A stretch of 64,000 nucleotides of DNA from Oasisia sp. SBJ-2009 (taxonomy: Eukaryota > Annelida > Polychaeta > Sabellida > Siboglinidae). Positions 11,219-20,244 of the stretch are shown here, one piece after another. The stretch's first letter is position 1. Each line of letters starts with the position of its first letter. The notes under the pieces were generated by a model. The model saw only the letters and a list, made by a program, of their open reading frames with translations. It ran no database searches and was not told the origin of the DNA. The stretch spans positions 16,176,283 through 16,240,282 of the forward strand of contig OZ024861.1 in assembly GCA_964017155.1 (NCBI GenBank), given 5' to 3'. A program made the position numbers and the translations under genes.

Positions 11219-13462
11219 AGTGTACTGTGAATGAGAACACGAATATGAATATTCTGTTCCACTTCCGACAATAATTAGGCACTTGCGCAGAATGCAAGCC
11301 AACCTCAATTGCTCCTAGGTTTGAAACTTCATTACAAGAGGCGCGGGTAGGGTAGTGCAGTGGTTTGAATACGCGCGGACGCAGCAGGCCTAATATATTT
11401 GGACTAAAAATCAATGGAGAGAGTCTGGCATTGTTGAATCTAATCGGTGTTATACGCCACGCACTTTGACTTGCATCGTGCATAAAAAGTACCCGAATGT
11501 CGCACAGGCCGTCGTACCATAATACAACTGTAGTCCTATGTGTGTACCTTATTGCGAAATAAGCTAGCGCAAGTAAAACATTGAAAGAACGAAGTAAACG
11601 TGGAAGAAAGCGCCTCCCCCCCCCCAGTTTGCTTATATCAAAGGCGTCGCCATCTTGAAATTTGACGTCGCCGGGAACGAAAATGGCACGTCTGCCGTAA
11701 TGTCGTGACGTCACGGTATTGTTGTGGAGCGTCTTCCGGTTTGCCACCATTACTTTGCCGCGCAGCCTAATGCTGGCGACATATGCCAGTTTCTTTAGTG
11801 TAATCTCCACCGCATCGCGGTGGGATTTGCGTCTTTGACGCCAGTGGGGTGAAGGAATGTGGACATATGTAAGCATTGAGCCTGCTGTTTTCAATTTTGT
11901 TAGACACCGTGCACATTGTAACGCTGTTTTATTGTTTTTTCTCAGGTGTCTGCGCCCGGTGAAGATACAGCGACACGTGGCCGAATACTTCTGACAGCAT
12001 TACTGACCGACCAGGCCCGATTATGTGAAGATTGGCGACGCGGAACAGTCATTCGACAGTGGGTGAAGCGTTGTTTTTATCAAGTTATTTTTTTTATATA
12101 ACATGTTGAGGTAGATGATAATGTAGGCCGATCACTGGGAGAATCAAATCGACGATAGCATGACATCGATACATATATCACAGCTAGTGCGAGTGGACAT
12201 TAGTTTTGATGTTGCAGTTCTCACAATCGAAACGTTTTACTCAGACGATTGATCGAGCTATTTTTCACGCTATATGATGTATTTCAAGATACGCAATGTC
12301 AAAATATGATGCAAAATAATGCACATGAAACGAGACTTGTGTAAGAGGCCGGGATCGCACCGCGGGAAGTATATTAAAACTGATATGCATAAGCACCATT
12401 CGCGCGGCGAATGCCACACACATTATCGCTTGTACACATACACCCACTCAATACAGGTGAGTAGATGATTCTTTGACCGTCATGACACCAAGCACAACGC
12501 ATTCATCTCGACTGGAAACAGCATACTTAGGAATCAGCATGCCAAGGCAACCTACACAAGTGCCTCTTTCTTTGCAATAGTGTAACTCAAGGGTACGCAT
12601 TTGACATATCTTCCTTCAAAGACAAGTGTAGAGATCATTCGATGTTTTGAGACCCATATTTATTGCAGTCACACATATCTCGGCACGCAGATTTGTATCT
12701 AGGTAGTGACGGAGTTCGAATGCATATGTTGTTACATTGCCTTGGAAACAATAGCATATACTACAGTGATCAGTGCCAACAGGCCAGCTCTTTGGCCGTG
12801 TCATGAGCGCTGTGCCGACAAACAGGTAACGCCAACGGCTAGACATAACAGCGATGGCGAAGAGCCATACGAGAAACCAAGGGTTGTTCCAAACTACCCA
12901 GACAACTACGAAGTGATATACTAGACATGCGTGGGGTTCATCACTACTCGCGCGTCTCATTCTCAGACGGTCTGTGTCGCTCACACGTCGGTCTCAAATA
13001 GGAAGACCTGAAACCAAAGAGCAGACATGTCGCCAGTTCAATATGAAAACGAAACCACAAAGCAACTAACAGGCAATGGTCGCATCATATAATCATTGAT
13101 GTTGAGCTAGGTACACACATTGTACGTCCTACAAAGCGTATTACACTACAGAGTAAATCTAGACTGTATGCGAACGAACGTCTTTTATCGCATGGAATGG
13201 CATATAATGCTTCAGATACATCTTTGCGCAGCCTGCATACAGCCCTCATGGCGTCGCCGTTAACACGTTTTAGAGTTCCAGATCGCAGAGAGTAGATTGC
13301 CAACACAATAAAGGGAACTTCTGTCGTTGAGTGTAGCAGTTTGAAGCTCAGCAGTACGAATGTTAAATTAGATACTGTCCAAACGTCTATTTGCCTAGGC
13401 ATAGGTGGAAAGCTGCTTGAGACTTTGAGACAACTCATCGAAGAGTGGTATGCACCATATAC
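11219..13462. repeat. Unit 6, intermediate between A and B
   Basis: 2244 bp with a poly-C of 10. It has the B states GTAACGCC and the 15-bp insertion, but lacks the CTTCCTTGAA duplication and the extra TGAG. It carries the most private substitutions of any unit, including GATTATGTG at 12019, which removes a stop present in the other complete units. It looks like an older or mosaic unit at the A/B boundary. Confidence 0.93.
12616..12984 (-). pseudogene. Hypothetical minus-strand membrane-like ORF (unit 6)
   Basis: 122 codons, not recognised. Residues about 21-61 are strongly hydrophobic with several Trp, as in one or two membrane segments, followed by a Cys-containing stretch with HCSICYCF. 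In A units the hydrophobic half is separated by TAA (GTTAACGCC on the plus strand) and the downstream half extends further. In B units a TGA lies after HCSI, except in units 13, 16 and 17, and the 10-bp duplication breaks the frame later. It may be an older ORF decayed differently in each subfamily, or a chance open frame. Confidence 0.15.
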
Positions 13463-15726
13463 AGCGTACTGTGAATGAGAACAAGAATATGAATATTCTG
13501 TTCCATTTCCGACAAGAATTAGGCACTTGCGCAGAATGCAAGCCAACCTCAATTGCTCCTATGTTTGAAACTTCATTACGAGAGGCGCGGGTAGGGTAGT
13601 GTAGTGGTTTTAATACGCGCGGACGCAGCAGGCCTGATATATTTGGTCTAAAACTCAATGGAGAGAGTCTGACATTGTTGAATCTAATCGGTGTTATACC
13701 CCACGCACATTGACTTGCATCGTGCATAAAAAGTACCCGAATGTCGCACTGGCCGTCGTACCATAACACAACTGTAGTCCTATGTGTGTGTACCTTATTG
13801 CGAAATAGGCTAGCGCAAGTAAAACATTGAAAGAACGAAGTAAAAGTGGAAGAAAGCGCCTCCCCCCCCCCCCCCCAGTTTGCTTAGATCAAAGGCGTCG
13901 CCATCTTGAAATTTGACGTCGCCGGGAACGAAAATGGCGCGTCTGCCGTATCGTCGTGACGTCACGGTATTGTTGTGGCGCGTCTTCCGGTTTGCCGCCA
14001 TTACTGTTTCGCGCAGCCGAATGCTGGCGACAGATGCCAGTTTCTTTAGTGTAATCTCGACCGCATCGCGGTGGGATTTGCGTCTTTGACGCCAGTGGGG
14101 TGAAGGAATGTGGGCGTATGTAAGCATTGAGCCTGCTGTTTTCAATTTTGTTAGAAACCGTGCACATTGTAACGCTGGTTTATTGTTTTTTCTCAGGTGT
14201 CTGCGCCCGGTGAAGATACAGCGACACGTGGCCGACGACTTCTGGCAGCATTACTGACCGACCAGGCCCGATGATGTGAAGATTGGCGACGCGGAACAGT
14301 CATTCGACAGTGGGTGACGCGTTGTTTTATCAAGTTATTTTATTTATATAACCTGTTGAGTGAGGTAGATGATAATGTAGGCCGATCACTGGGAGAATCA
14401 AATCAATGATAGCATGACATCGATACATGTATCACAGCTAGTGCGAGTTGACATTAGTTTTGATGTTGCAGTTCTCACAATCGAAACGTTTTACTCAGAC
14501 GATTGATCGAGCTATTTTTCACGCTATATGATGTATTTCAAGATACACAATGTCAAAATATGATGCAAAATAATGCACATGAAACGAGACTTGTGTAAGA
14601 GGTCGAGATCGCACCGCGGAAAGTATCTTAACACTGATATGCATAAGCACCATTCGCGCGGCCAATGCCACACACATTATCGCATGTACACATACACCCA
14701 CTCAATACAGTTGAGTAGATGATTCTTTGACCGTCATGACAGCAAGCACAACGCATTCATCTCGACTGGAAACAGCATACTTAGGAATCAGCATGCAAAG
14801 GCAACCTATAAAAGTGCCTCTTTCTTTGCAATAGTGTAACTCAAGGGTTCGCATTTGACATGTCTTCCTTGAACTTCCTTGAAAGACAAGTGTAGAGATC
14901 ATTCGATGTTTTGAGACCCATATTTATTGCAGTCACACATATCTCGGCACGCGGATTTGTATCTAGGTAGTGACGCAGTTCGAATGCATATGTTGATACA
15001 TTGCCTTGGAAACAATATCATATGCTACAGTGATCAGTGCCAACAGGCCAGCTCTTTGGCCATGTCATGAGCGCTATGCCGACAAACAGGTAACGCCAAA
15101 GGCTAGACATAACAGCGATGGCGAAGAGCCATACGAGAAAACAAAGGTTGTTCCAAACTACCCAGATAACTACGAAATGATATACTAGACATGCGTGGGG
15201 TTCATCACTACTCGCGCGTCGCATTCTCAGAGGGTCTGTGTCGCTCACACGTCGGTCTCAAATAGGACGACCTGAAACCAAAGAGCAAACATGTCGCAAG
15301 TTCAATATGAAAACGAAACCACAAAGCAGCTAACAGGCAATGGTCGCATCATATCATCATTGATGTTGAGCTAGCTACATACATTGTAAGTCCTACAAAG
15401 CGTATTACACTACAGAGTAAATCTAGACTGTATGCGAACGAACGTCTTTTATCGCATGGAATGGCATATAATGCTTCAGATACATCTTTGCGCAGCCTGC
15501 ATACAGCCCTCATGGCGTCGCCGTTAACACGTTTTAGAGTTCCAGATCGCAGAGAGTAGATTGCCAACACAATAAAGGGAACTTCTGTCGTTGAGTGTAG
15601 CAGTTTGAAGCTCAGCAGTACGAATGTTAAATTAGATACTGTCCAAACGTCTATTTGCCTAGGCATAGGTGGAAAGCTGCTTGAGACTTTGAGACAACTC
15701 ATCGAAGAGTGGTATGCACCATATAC
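13463..15726. repeat. Unit 7, first full B unit
   Basis: 2264 bp with the longest poly-C tract, 15. It shares GGGCGTATG (near 14114) and GACGCAGTTCG (near 14973) with unit 10 only. Confidence 0.95.
14864..14883. repeat. 10-bp tandem duplication specific to B units (unit 7)
   Basis: CTTCCTTGAA is present twice in direct succession; units 1-6 have one copy (unit 6 as CTTCCTTCAA). It occurs in all complete B units at the same offset. It shifts the minus-strand frame that is continuous over this point in A units. Confidence 0.9.
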
Positions 15727-17984
15727 AGCGTACTGTGAATGAGAACAAGAATATGAATATTCTGTTCCATTTCCGACAAGAATTAGGCACTTGCGCAGAA
15801 TGCAAGCCAACCTCAATTGCTCCTATGTTTGAAACTTCATTACGAGAGGCGCGGGTAGGGTAGTGTAGTGGTTTTAATACGCGCGGACGCAGCAGGCCTG
15901 ATATATTTGGTCTAAAACTCAATGGAGAGAGTCTGACATTGTTGAATCTAATCGGTGTTATACCCCACGCACATTGACTTGCATCGTGCATAAAAAGTAC
16001 CCGAATGTCGCACTGGCCGTCGTACCATAACACAACTGTAGTCCTATGTGTGTGTACCTTATTGCGAAATAGGCTAGCGCAAGTAAAACATTGAAAGAAC
16101 GAAGTAAAAGTGGAAGAAAGCGCCTCCCCCCCCCAGTTTGCTTAGATCAAAGGCGTCGCCATCTTGAAATTTGACGTCGCCGGGAACGAAAATGGCACGT
16201 CTGCCGTATCGTCGTGACGTCACGGTATTGTTGTGGCGCGTCTTCCGGTTTGCCGCCATTACTGTTTCGCGCAGCCGAATGCTGGCGACAGATGCCAGTT
16301 TCTTTAGTGTAATCTCGACCGCATCGCGGTGGGATTTGCGTCTTTGACGCCAGTGGGGTGAAGGAATGTGGGCATATGTAAGCATTGAGCCTGCTGTTTT
16401 CAATTTTGTTAGAAACCGTGCACATTGTAACGCTGGTTTATTGTTTTTTCTCAGGTGTCTGCGCCCGGTGAAGATACAACGACACGTGGCCGACGACTTC
16501 TGGCAGCATTACTGACCGACCAGGCCCGATGATGTGAAGATTGGCGACGCGGAACAGTCATTCGACAGTGGGTGACGCGTTGTTTTATCAAGTTATTTTA
16601 TTTATATAACCTGTTGAGTGAGGTAGATGATAATGTAGGCCGATCACTGGGAGAATCAAATCAATGATAGCATGACATCGATACATGTATCACAGCTAGT
16701 GCGAGTTGACATTAGTCTTGATGTTGCAGTTCTCACAATCGAAACGTTTTACTCAGACGATTGATCGAGCTATTTTTCACGCTATATGATGTATTTCAAG
16801 ATACACAATGTCAAAATATGATGCAAAATAATGCACATGAAACGAGACTTGTGTAAGAGGTCGAGATCGCACCGCGGAAAGTATCGTAACACTGATATGC
16901 ATAAGCACCATTCGCGCGGCCAATGCCACACACATTATCGCATGTACACATACACCCACTCAATACAGTTGAGTAGATGATTCTTTGACCGTCATGACAG
17001 CAAGCACAACGAATTCATCTCGACTGGAAACAGCATACTTAGGAATCAGCATGCAAAGGCAACCTATACAAGTGCCTCTTTCTTTGCAATAGTGTAACTC
17101 AAGGGTTCGCATTTGACATGTCTTCCTTGAACTTCCTTGAAAGACAAGTGTAGAGATCATTCGATGTTTTGAGACCCATATTTATTGCAGTCACACATAT
17201 CTCGGCACGCGGATTTGTATCTAGGTAGTGACGGAGTTCGAATGCATATGTTGATACATTGCCTTGGAAACAATATCATATGCTACAGTGATCAGTGCCA
17301 ACAGGCCAGCTCTTTGGCCATGTCATGAGCGCTATGCCGACAAACAGGTAACGCCAAAGGCTAGACATAACAGCGATGGCGAAGAGCCATACGAGAAAAC
17401 AAAGGTTGTTCCAAACTACCCAGATAACTACGAAATGATATACTAGACATGCGTGGGGTTCATCACTACTCGCGCGTCGCATTCTCAGAGGGTCTGTGTC
17501 GCTCACACGTCGGTCTCAAATAGGACGACCTGAAACCAAAGAGCAAACATGTCGCAAGTTCAATATGAAAACGAAACCACAAAGCAGCTAACAGGCAATG
17601 GTCGCATCATATAATCATTGATGTTGAGCTAGCTACATACATTGTACGTCCTACAAAGCGTATTACACTACAGAGTAAATCTAGACTGTATGCGAACGAA
17701 CGTCTTTTATCGCATGGAATGGCATATAATGCTTCAGATACATCTTTGCGCAGCCTGCATACAGCCCTCATGGCGTCACCGTTAACACGTTTTAGAGTTC
17801 CAGATCGCAGAGAGTAGATTGCCAACACAATAAAGGGAACTTCTGTCGTTGAGTGTAGTAGTTTGAAGCTCAGCAGTACGAATGTTAAATTAGATACTGT
17901 CCAAACGTCTATTTGCCTAGGCATAGGTGGAAAGCTGCTTGAGACTTTGAGACAACTCATCGAAGAGTGGTATGCACCATATAC
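15727..17984. repeat. Unit 8, B
   Basis: 2258 bp with a poly-C of 9. It shares four changes with unit 11 only within the B block: AATGGCACG (near 16191), TAGTCTTGATG (near 16713), TATCGTAAC (near 16883) and AACGAATTC (near 17008). Confidence 0.95.
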
Positions 17985-18074
17985 AGCGTACTGTGAATGA
18001 GAACAAGAATATGAATATTCTGTTCCATTTCCGACAAGAATTAGGCACTTGCGCAGAATGCAAGCCAACCTCAA
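17607..18074 (-). other. 155-codon minus-strand open frame
   Basis: It spans the arbitrary boundary between units 8 and 9 and recurs at many unit boundaries. It starts MRLACILRKC and has no recognisable domain. Six consecutive copies (units 16-21) carry C to A in ACTTATGTCG, which gives a premature stop and leaves 77 codons. The stop has spread by homogenisation without visible penalty, which argues against coding. Confidence 0.1.
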
Positions 18075-18117
18075 TTGCTCCTATGTTTGAAACTTCATTA
18101 CGAGAGGCGCGGGTAGG

Positions 18118-18131
18118 GTAGTGTAGTGGTT
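18118..18131 (+). other. tRNA-Val-like box A, unit 9
   Basis: Same 14-mer as in unit 1, unchanged in the B block. Unit 6 has one substitution (GTAGTGCAGTGG near 11353). The downstream box B-like sequence is equally weak in B units. Confidence 0.35.
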
Positions 18132-18383
18132 TTAATACGCGCGGACGCAGCAGGCCTGATATATTTGGTCTAAAACTCAATGGAGAGAGTCTGACATTGT
18201 TGAATCTAATCGGTGTTATACCCCACGCACATTGACTTGCATCGTGCATAAAAAGTACCCGAATGTCGCACTGGCCGTCGTACCATAACACAACTGTAGT
18301 CCTATGTGTGTGTACCTTATTGCGAAATAGGCTAGCGCAAGTAAAACATTGAAAGAACGAAGTAAAAGTGGAAGAAAGCGCCT

Positions 18384-18394
18384 CCCCCCCCCCC
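18384..18394. repeat. Poly-C tract, unit 9 (11 C)
   Basis: This homopolymer lies just upstream of the promoter-like cluster. Its length by unit, 1 to 29, is 10, 9, 12, 11, 11, 10, 15, 9, 11, 10, 10, 10, 7, 10, 8 effective, 7, 9, 8, 10, 11, 9, 12, 11, 14, 13 plus AC, 11, 9, 10 plus AC, 9. It accounts for nearly all B-unit length variation. Replication slippage and sequencing error at homopolymers are both possible sources. Confidence 0.9.
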
Positions 18395-18411
18395 AGTTTG
18401 CTTAGATCAAA

Positions 18412-18519
18412 GGCGTCGCCATCTTGAAATTTGACGTCGCCGGGAACGAAAATGGCGCGTCTGCCGTATCGTCGTGACGTCACGGTATTGTTGTGGCGCG
18501 TCTTCCGGTTTGCCGCCAT
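18412..18519. promoter_or_regulatory. CpG-rich promoter-like cluster, B version (unit 9)
   Basis: Within about 108 bp lie a YY1-like CAAGATGGCGACG on the minus strand (18412-18426), a TGACGTC half site (18432-18438), a second YY1-like AAAATGGCG on the plus strand (18449-18457), a full CRE in the 12-bp palindrome CGTGACGTCACG (18473-18484), an ETS core CCGGAAG on the minus strand (18502-18508) and a third YY1-like ATGGCGGC on the minus strand (18512-18519). There is no TATA box. This combination is typical of TATA-less housekeeping promoters in animals. The intron-like segment begins 120 bp downstream on the plus strand, which suggests plus-strand transcription, but the sites could act in both directions. 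The cluster occurs at the same offset in the other B units; unit 29 has lost the CRE core. Confidence 0.5.
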
Positions 18520-18625
18520 TACTGTTTCGCGCAGCCGAATGCTGGCGACAGATGCCAGTTTCTTTAGTGTAATCTCGACCGCATCGCGGTGGGATTTGCG
18601 TCTTTGACGCCAGTGGGGTGAAGGA

Positions 18626-18792
18626 ATGTGGGCATATGTAAGCATTGAGCCTGCTGTTTTCAATTTTGTTAGAAACCGTGCACATTGTAACGCTGGTTTA
18701 TTGTTTTTTCTCAGGTGTCTGCGCCCGGTGAAGATACAGCGACACGTGGCCGACGACTTCTGGCAGCATTACTGACCGACCAGGCCCGATGA
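18626..18792 (+). CDS. Hypothetical spliced 29-codon ORF (unit 9)
   Basis: ATG TGG GCA TAT precedes the donor. If the 77-nt segment (18638-18714) is removed, the frame continues through the exon-like stretch for 25 more sense codons to TGA at 18790-18792. The predicted peptide starts MWAYVSAPGED and ends LTDQAR. This spliced frame is open in A and B units, whereas the unspliced frame stops at TGA inside CATTACTGACC in most units. Unit 6 has lost the terminal stop. Against a coding role, the peptide is very short, resembles nothing I recognise, and at least two ATGs (for example at 18539, with a 22-codon ORF) lie upstream in the presumed exon 1. Confidence 0.15.
18638..18714 (+). other. Intron-like segment, 77 nt (unit 9)
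   Basis: The segment opens with GTAAGC after ATAT. It has a branch-like TGTAAC about 24 nt before the acceptor and ends with a pyrimidine-rich TTGTTTTTTCTCAG followed by GTGTCTG. Donor, branch and acceptor spacing all fit a short invertebrate intron. The same 77-nt segment is at 651-727 in unit 1, 2877-2953 in unit 2 and 7335-7411 in unit 4. A and B versions differ at two positions (GACACC/GAAACC and TGTTTTA/TGGTTTA), neither of which touches a splice signal. No transcript evidence is available. Confidence 0.45.
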
Positions 18793-20088
18793 TGTGAAGA
18801 TTGGCGACGCGGAACAGTCATTCGACAGTGGGTGACGCGTTGTTTTATCAAGTTATTTTATTTATATAACCTGTTGAGTGAGGTAGATGATAATGTAGGC
18901 CGATCACTGGGAGAATCAAATCAATGATAGCATGACATCGATACATGTATCACAGCTAGTGCGAGTTGACATTAGTTTTGATGTTGCAGTTCTCACAATC
19001 GAAACGTTTTACTCAGACGATTGATCGAGCTATTTTTCACGCTATATGATGTATTTCAAGATACACAATGTCAAAATATGATGCAAAATAATGCACATGA
19101 AACGAGACTTGTGTAAGAGGTCGAGATCGCACCGCGGAAAGTATCTTAACACTGATATGCATAAGCACCATTCGCGCGGCCAATGCCACACACATTATCG
19201 CATGTACACATACACCCACTCAATACAGTTGAGTAGATGATTCTTTGACCGTCATGACAGCAAGCACAACGCATTCATCTCGACTGGAAACAGCATACTT
19301 AGGAATCAGCATGCAAAGGCAACCTATAAAAGTGCCTCTTTTTTTGCAATAGTGTAACTCAAGGGTTCGCATTTGACATGTCTTCCTTGAACTTCCTTGA
19401 AAGACAAGTGTAGAGATCATTCGATGTTTTGAGACCCATATTTATTGCAGTCACACATATCTCGGCACGCGGATTTGTATCTAGGTAGTGACGGAGTTCG
19501 AATGCATATGTTGATACATTGCCTTGGAAACAATATCATATGCTACAGTGATCAGTGCCAACAGGCCAGCTCTTTGGCCATGTCATGAGCGCTATGCCGA
19601 CAAACAGGTAACGCCAAAGGCTAGACATAACAGCGATGGCGAAGAGCCATACGAGAAAACAAAGGTTGTTCCAAACTACCCAGATAACTACGAAATGATA
19701 TACTAGACATGCGTGGGGTTCATCACTACTCGCGCGTCGCATTCTCAGAGGGTCTGTGTCGCTCACACGTCGGTCTCAAATAGGACGACCTGAAACCAAA
19801 GAGCAAACATGTCGCAAGTTCAATATGAAAACGAAACCACAAAGCAGCTAACAGGCAATGGTCGCATCATATCATCATTGATGTTGAGCTAGCTACATAC
19901 ATTGTACGTCCTACAAAGCGTATTACACTACAGAGTAAATCTAGACTGTATGCGAACGAACGTCTTTTATCGCATGGAATGGCATATAATGCTTCAGATA
20001 CATCTTTGCGCAGCCTGCATACAGCCCTCATGGCGTCGCCGTTAACACGTTTTAGAGTTCCAGATCGCAGAGAGTAGATTGCCAACAC
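18793..20088. other. Internal unit region without recognisable gene (unit 9)
   Basis: About 1.3 kb between the exon-like stretch and AATAAA. It holds only short or unrecognised open frames, the B-specific CTTCCTTGAA duplication, a CAGGTAACG donor-like motif (19605-19613; A units read CAGTTAACG) and the 15-bp B insertion. I see no RNA gene, microsatellite or mobile-element end. The same description applies to the equivalent part of every unit. Confidence 0.6.
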
Positions 20089-20094
20089 AATAAA
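20089..20094 (+). promoter_or_regulatory. AATAAA hexamer, B units (unit 9)
   Basis: A canonical polyadenylation hexamer followed about 15 bases later by the GT-rich stretch TGTCGTTGAGTGTAG. It lies about 1.4 kb downstream of the exon-like stretch and about 0.5 kb before the next unit's promoter-like cluster. A units read CAGTGAAGG at this place and lack it. A hexamer can occur by chance, so this is a candidate only. Confidence 0.3.
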
Positions 20095-20244
20095 GGGAAC
20101 TTCTGTCGTTGAGTGTAGCAGTTTGAAGCTCAGCAGTACGAATGTTAAATTAGATACTGTCCAAACGTCTATTTGCCTAGGCATAGGTGGAAAGCTGCTT
20201 GAGACTTTGAGACAACTCATCGAAGAGTGGTATGCACCATATAC

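Larger units (their letters stand above)
17917..18663 (-). other. 248-codon minus-strand open frame across poly-C
   Basis: Starts MKTAGSMLTY, reads antisense through the promoter-like cluster and the poly-C tract (as poly-G, coding Gly) and continues to LKQLSTYA. The full length exists in B units only when effective C number is 2 modulo 3. With 0 modulo 3 it ends after about 109-111 codons and with 1 modulo 3 after about 147-148. The overlap with promoter-like sequence and the dependence on a slippery tract make a real protein unlikely. Confidence 0.1.
17985..20244. repeat. Unit 9, B; reference unit for the subfeatures
   Basis: 2260 bp with a poly-C of 11. Private change: CTTTTTTTGCAAT near 19338. 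The promoter-like cluster, intron-like segment, tRNA-like motif and AATAAA are given with exact positions in this unit. Confidence 0.95.

Noticed and set aside
13889..14167. 92-codon minus-strand frame starting MCTVSNKIEN.
   Set aside because: It reads antisense through the intron-like segment and the promoter-like cluster; the Arg-rich composition follows from the CpG-rich DNA.
15006..15188. 60-codon plus-strand frame starting METISYATVI in B units.
   Set aside because: Antisense to the membrane-like frame and closed by stops in A units. No family or upstream signal supports it.
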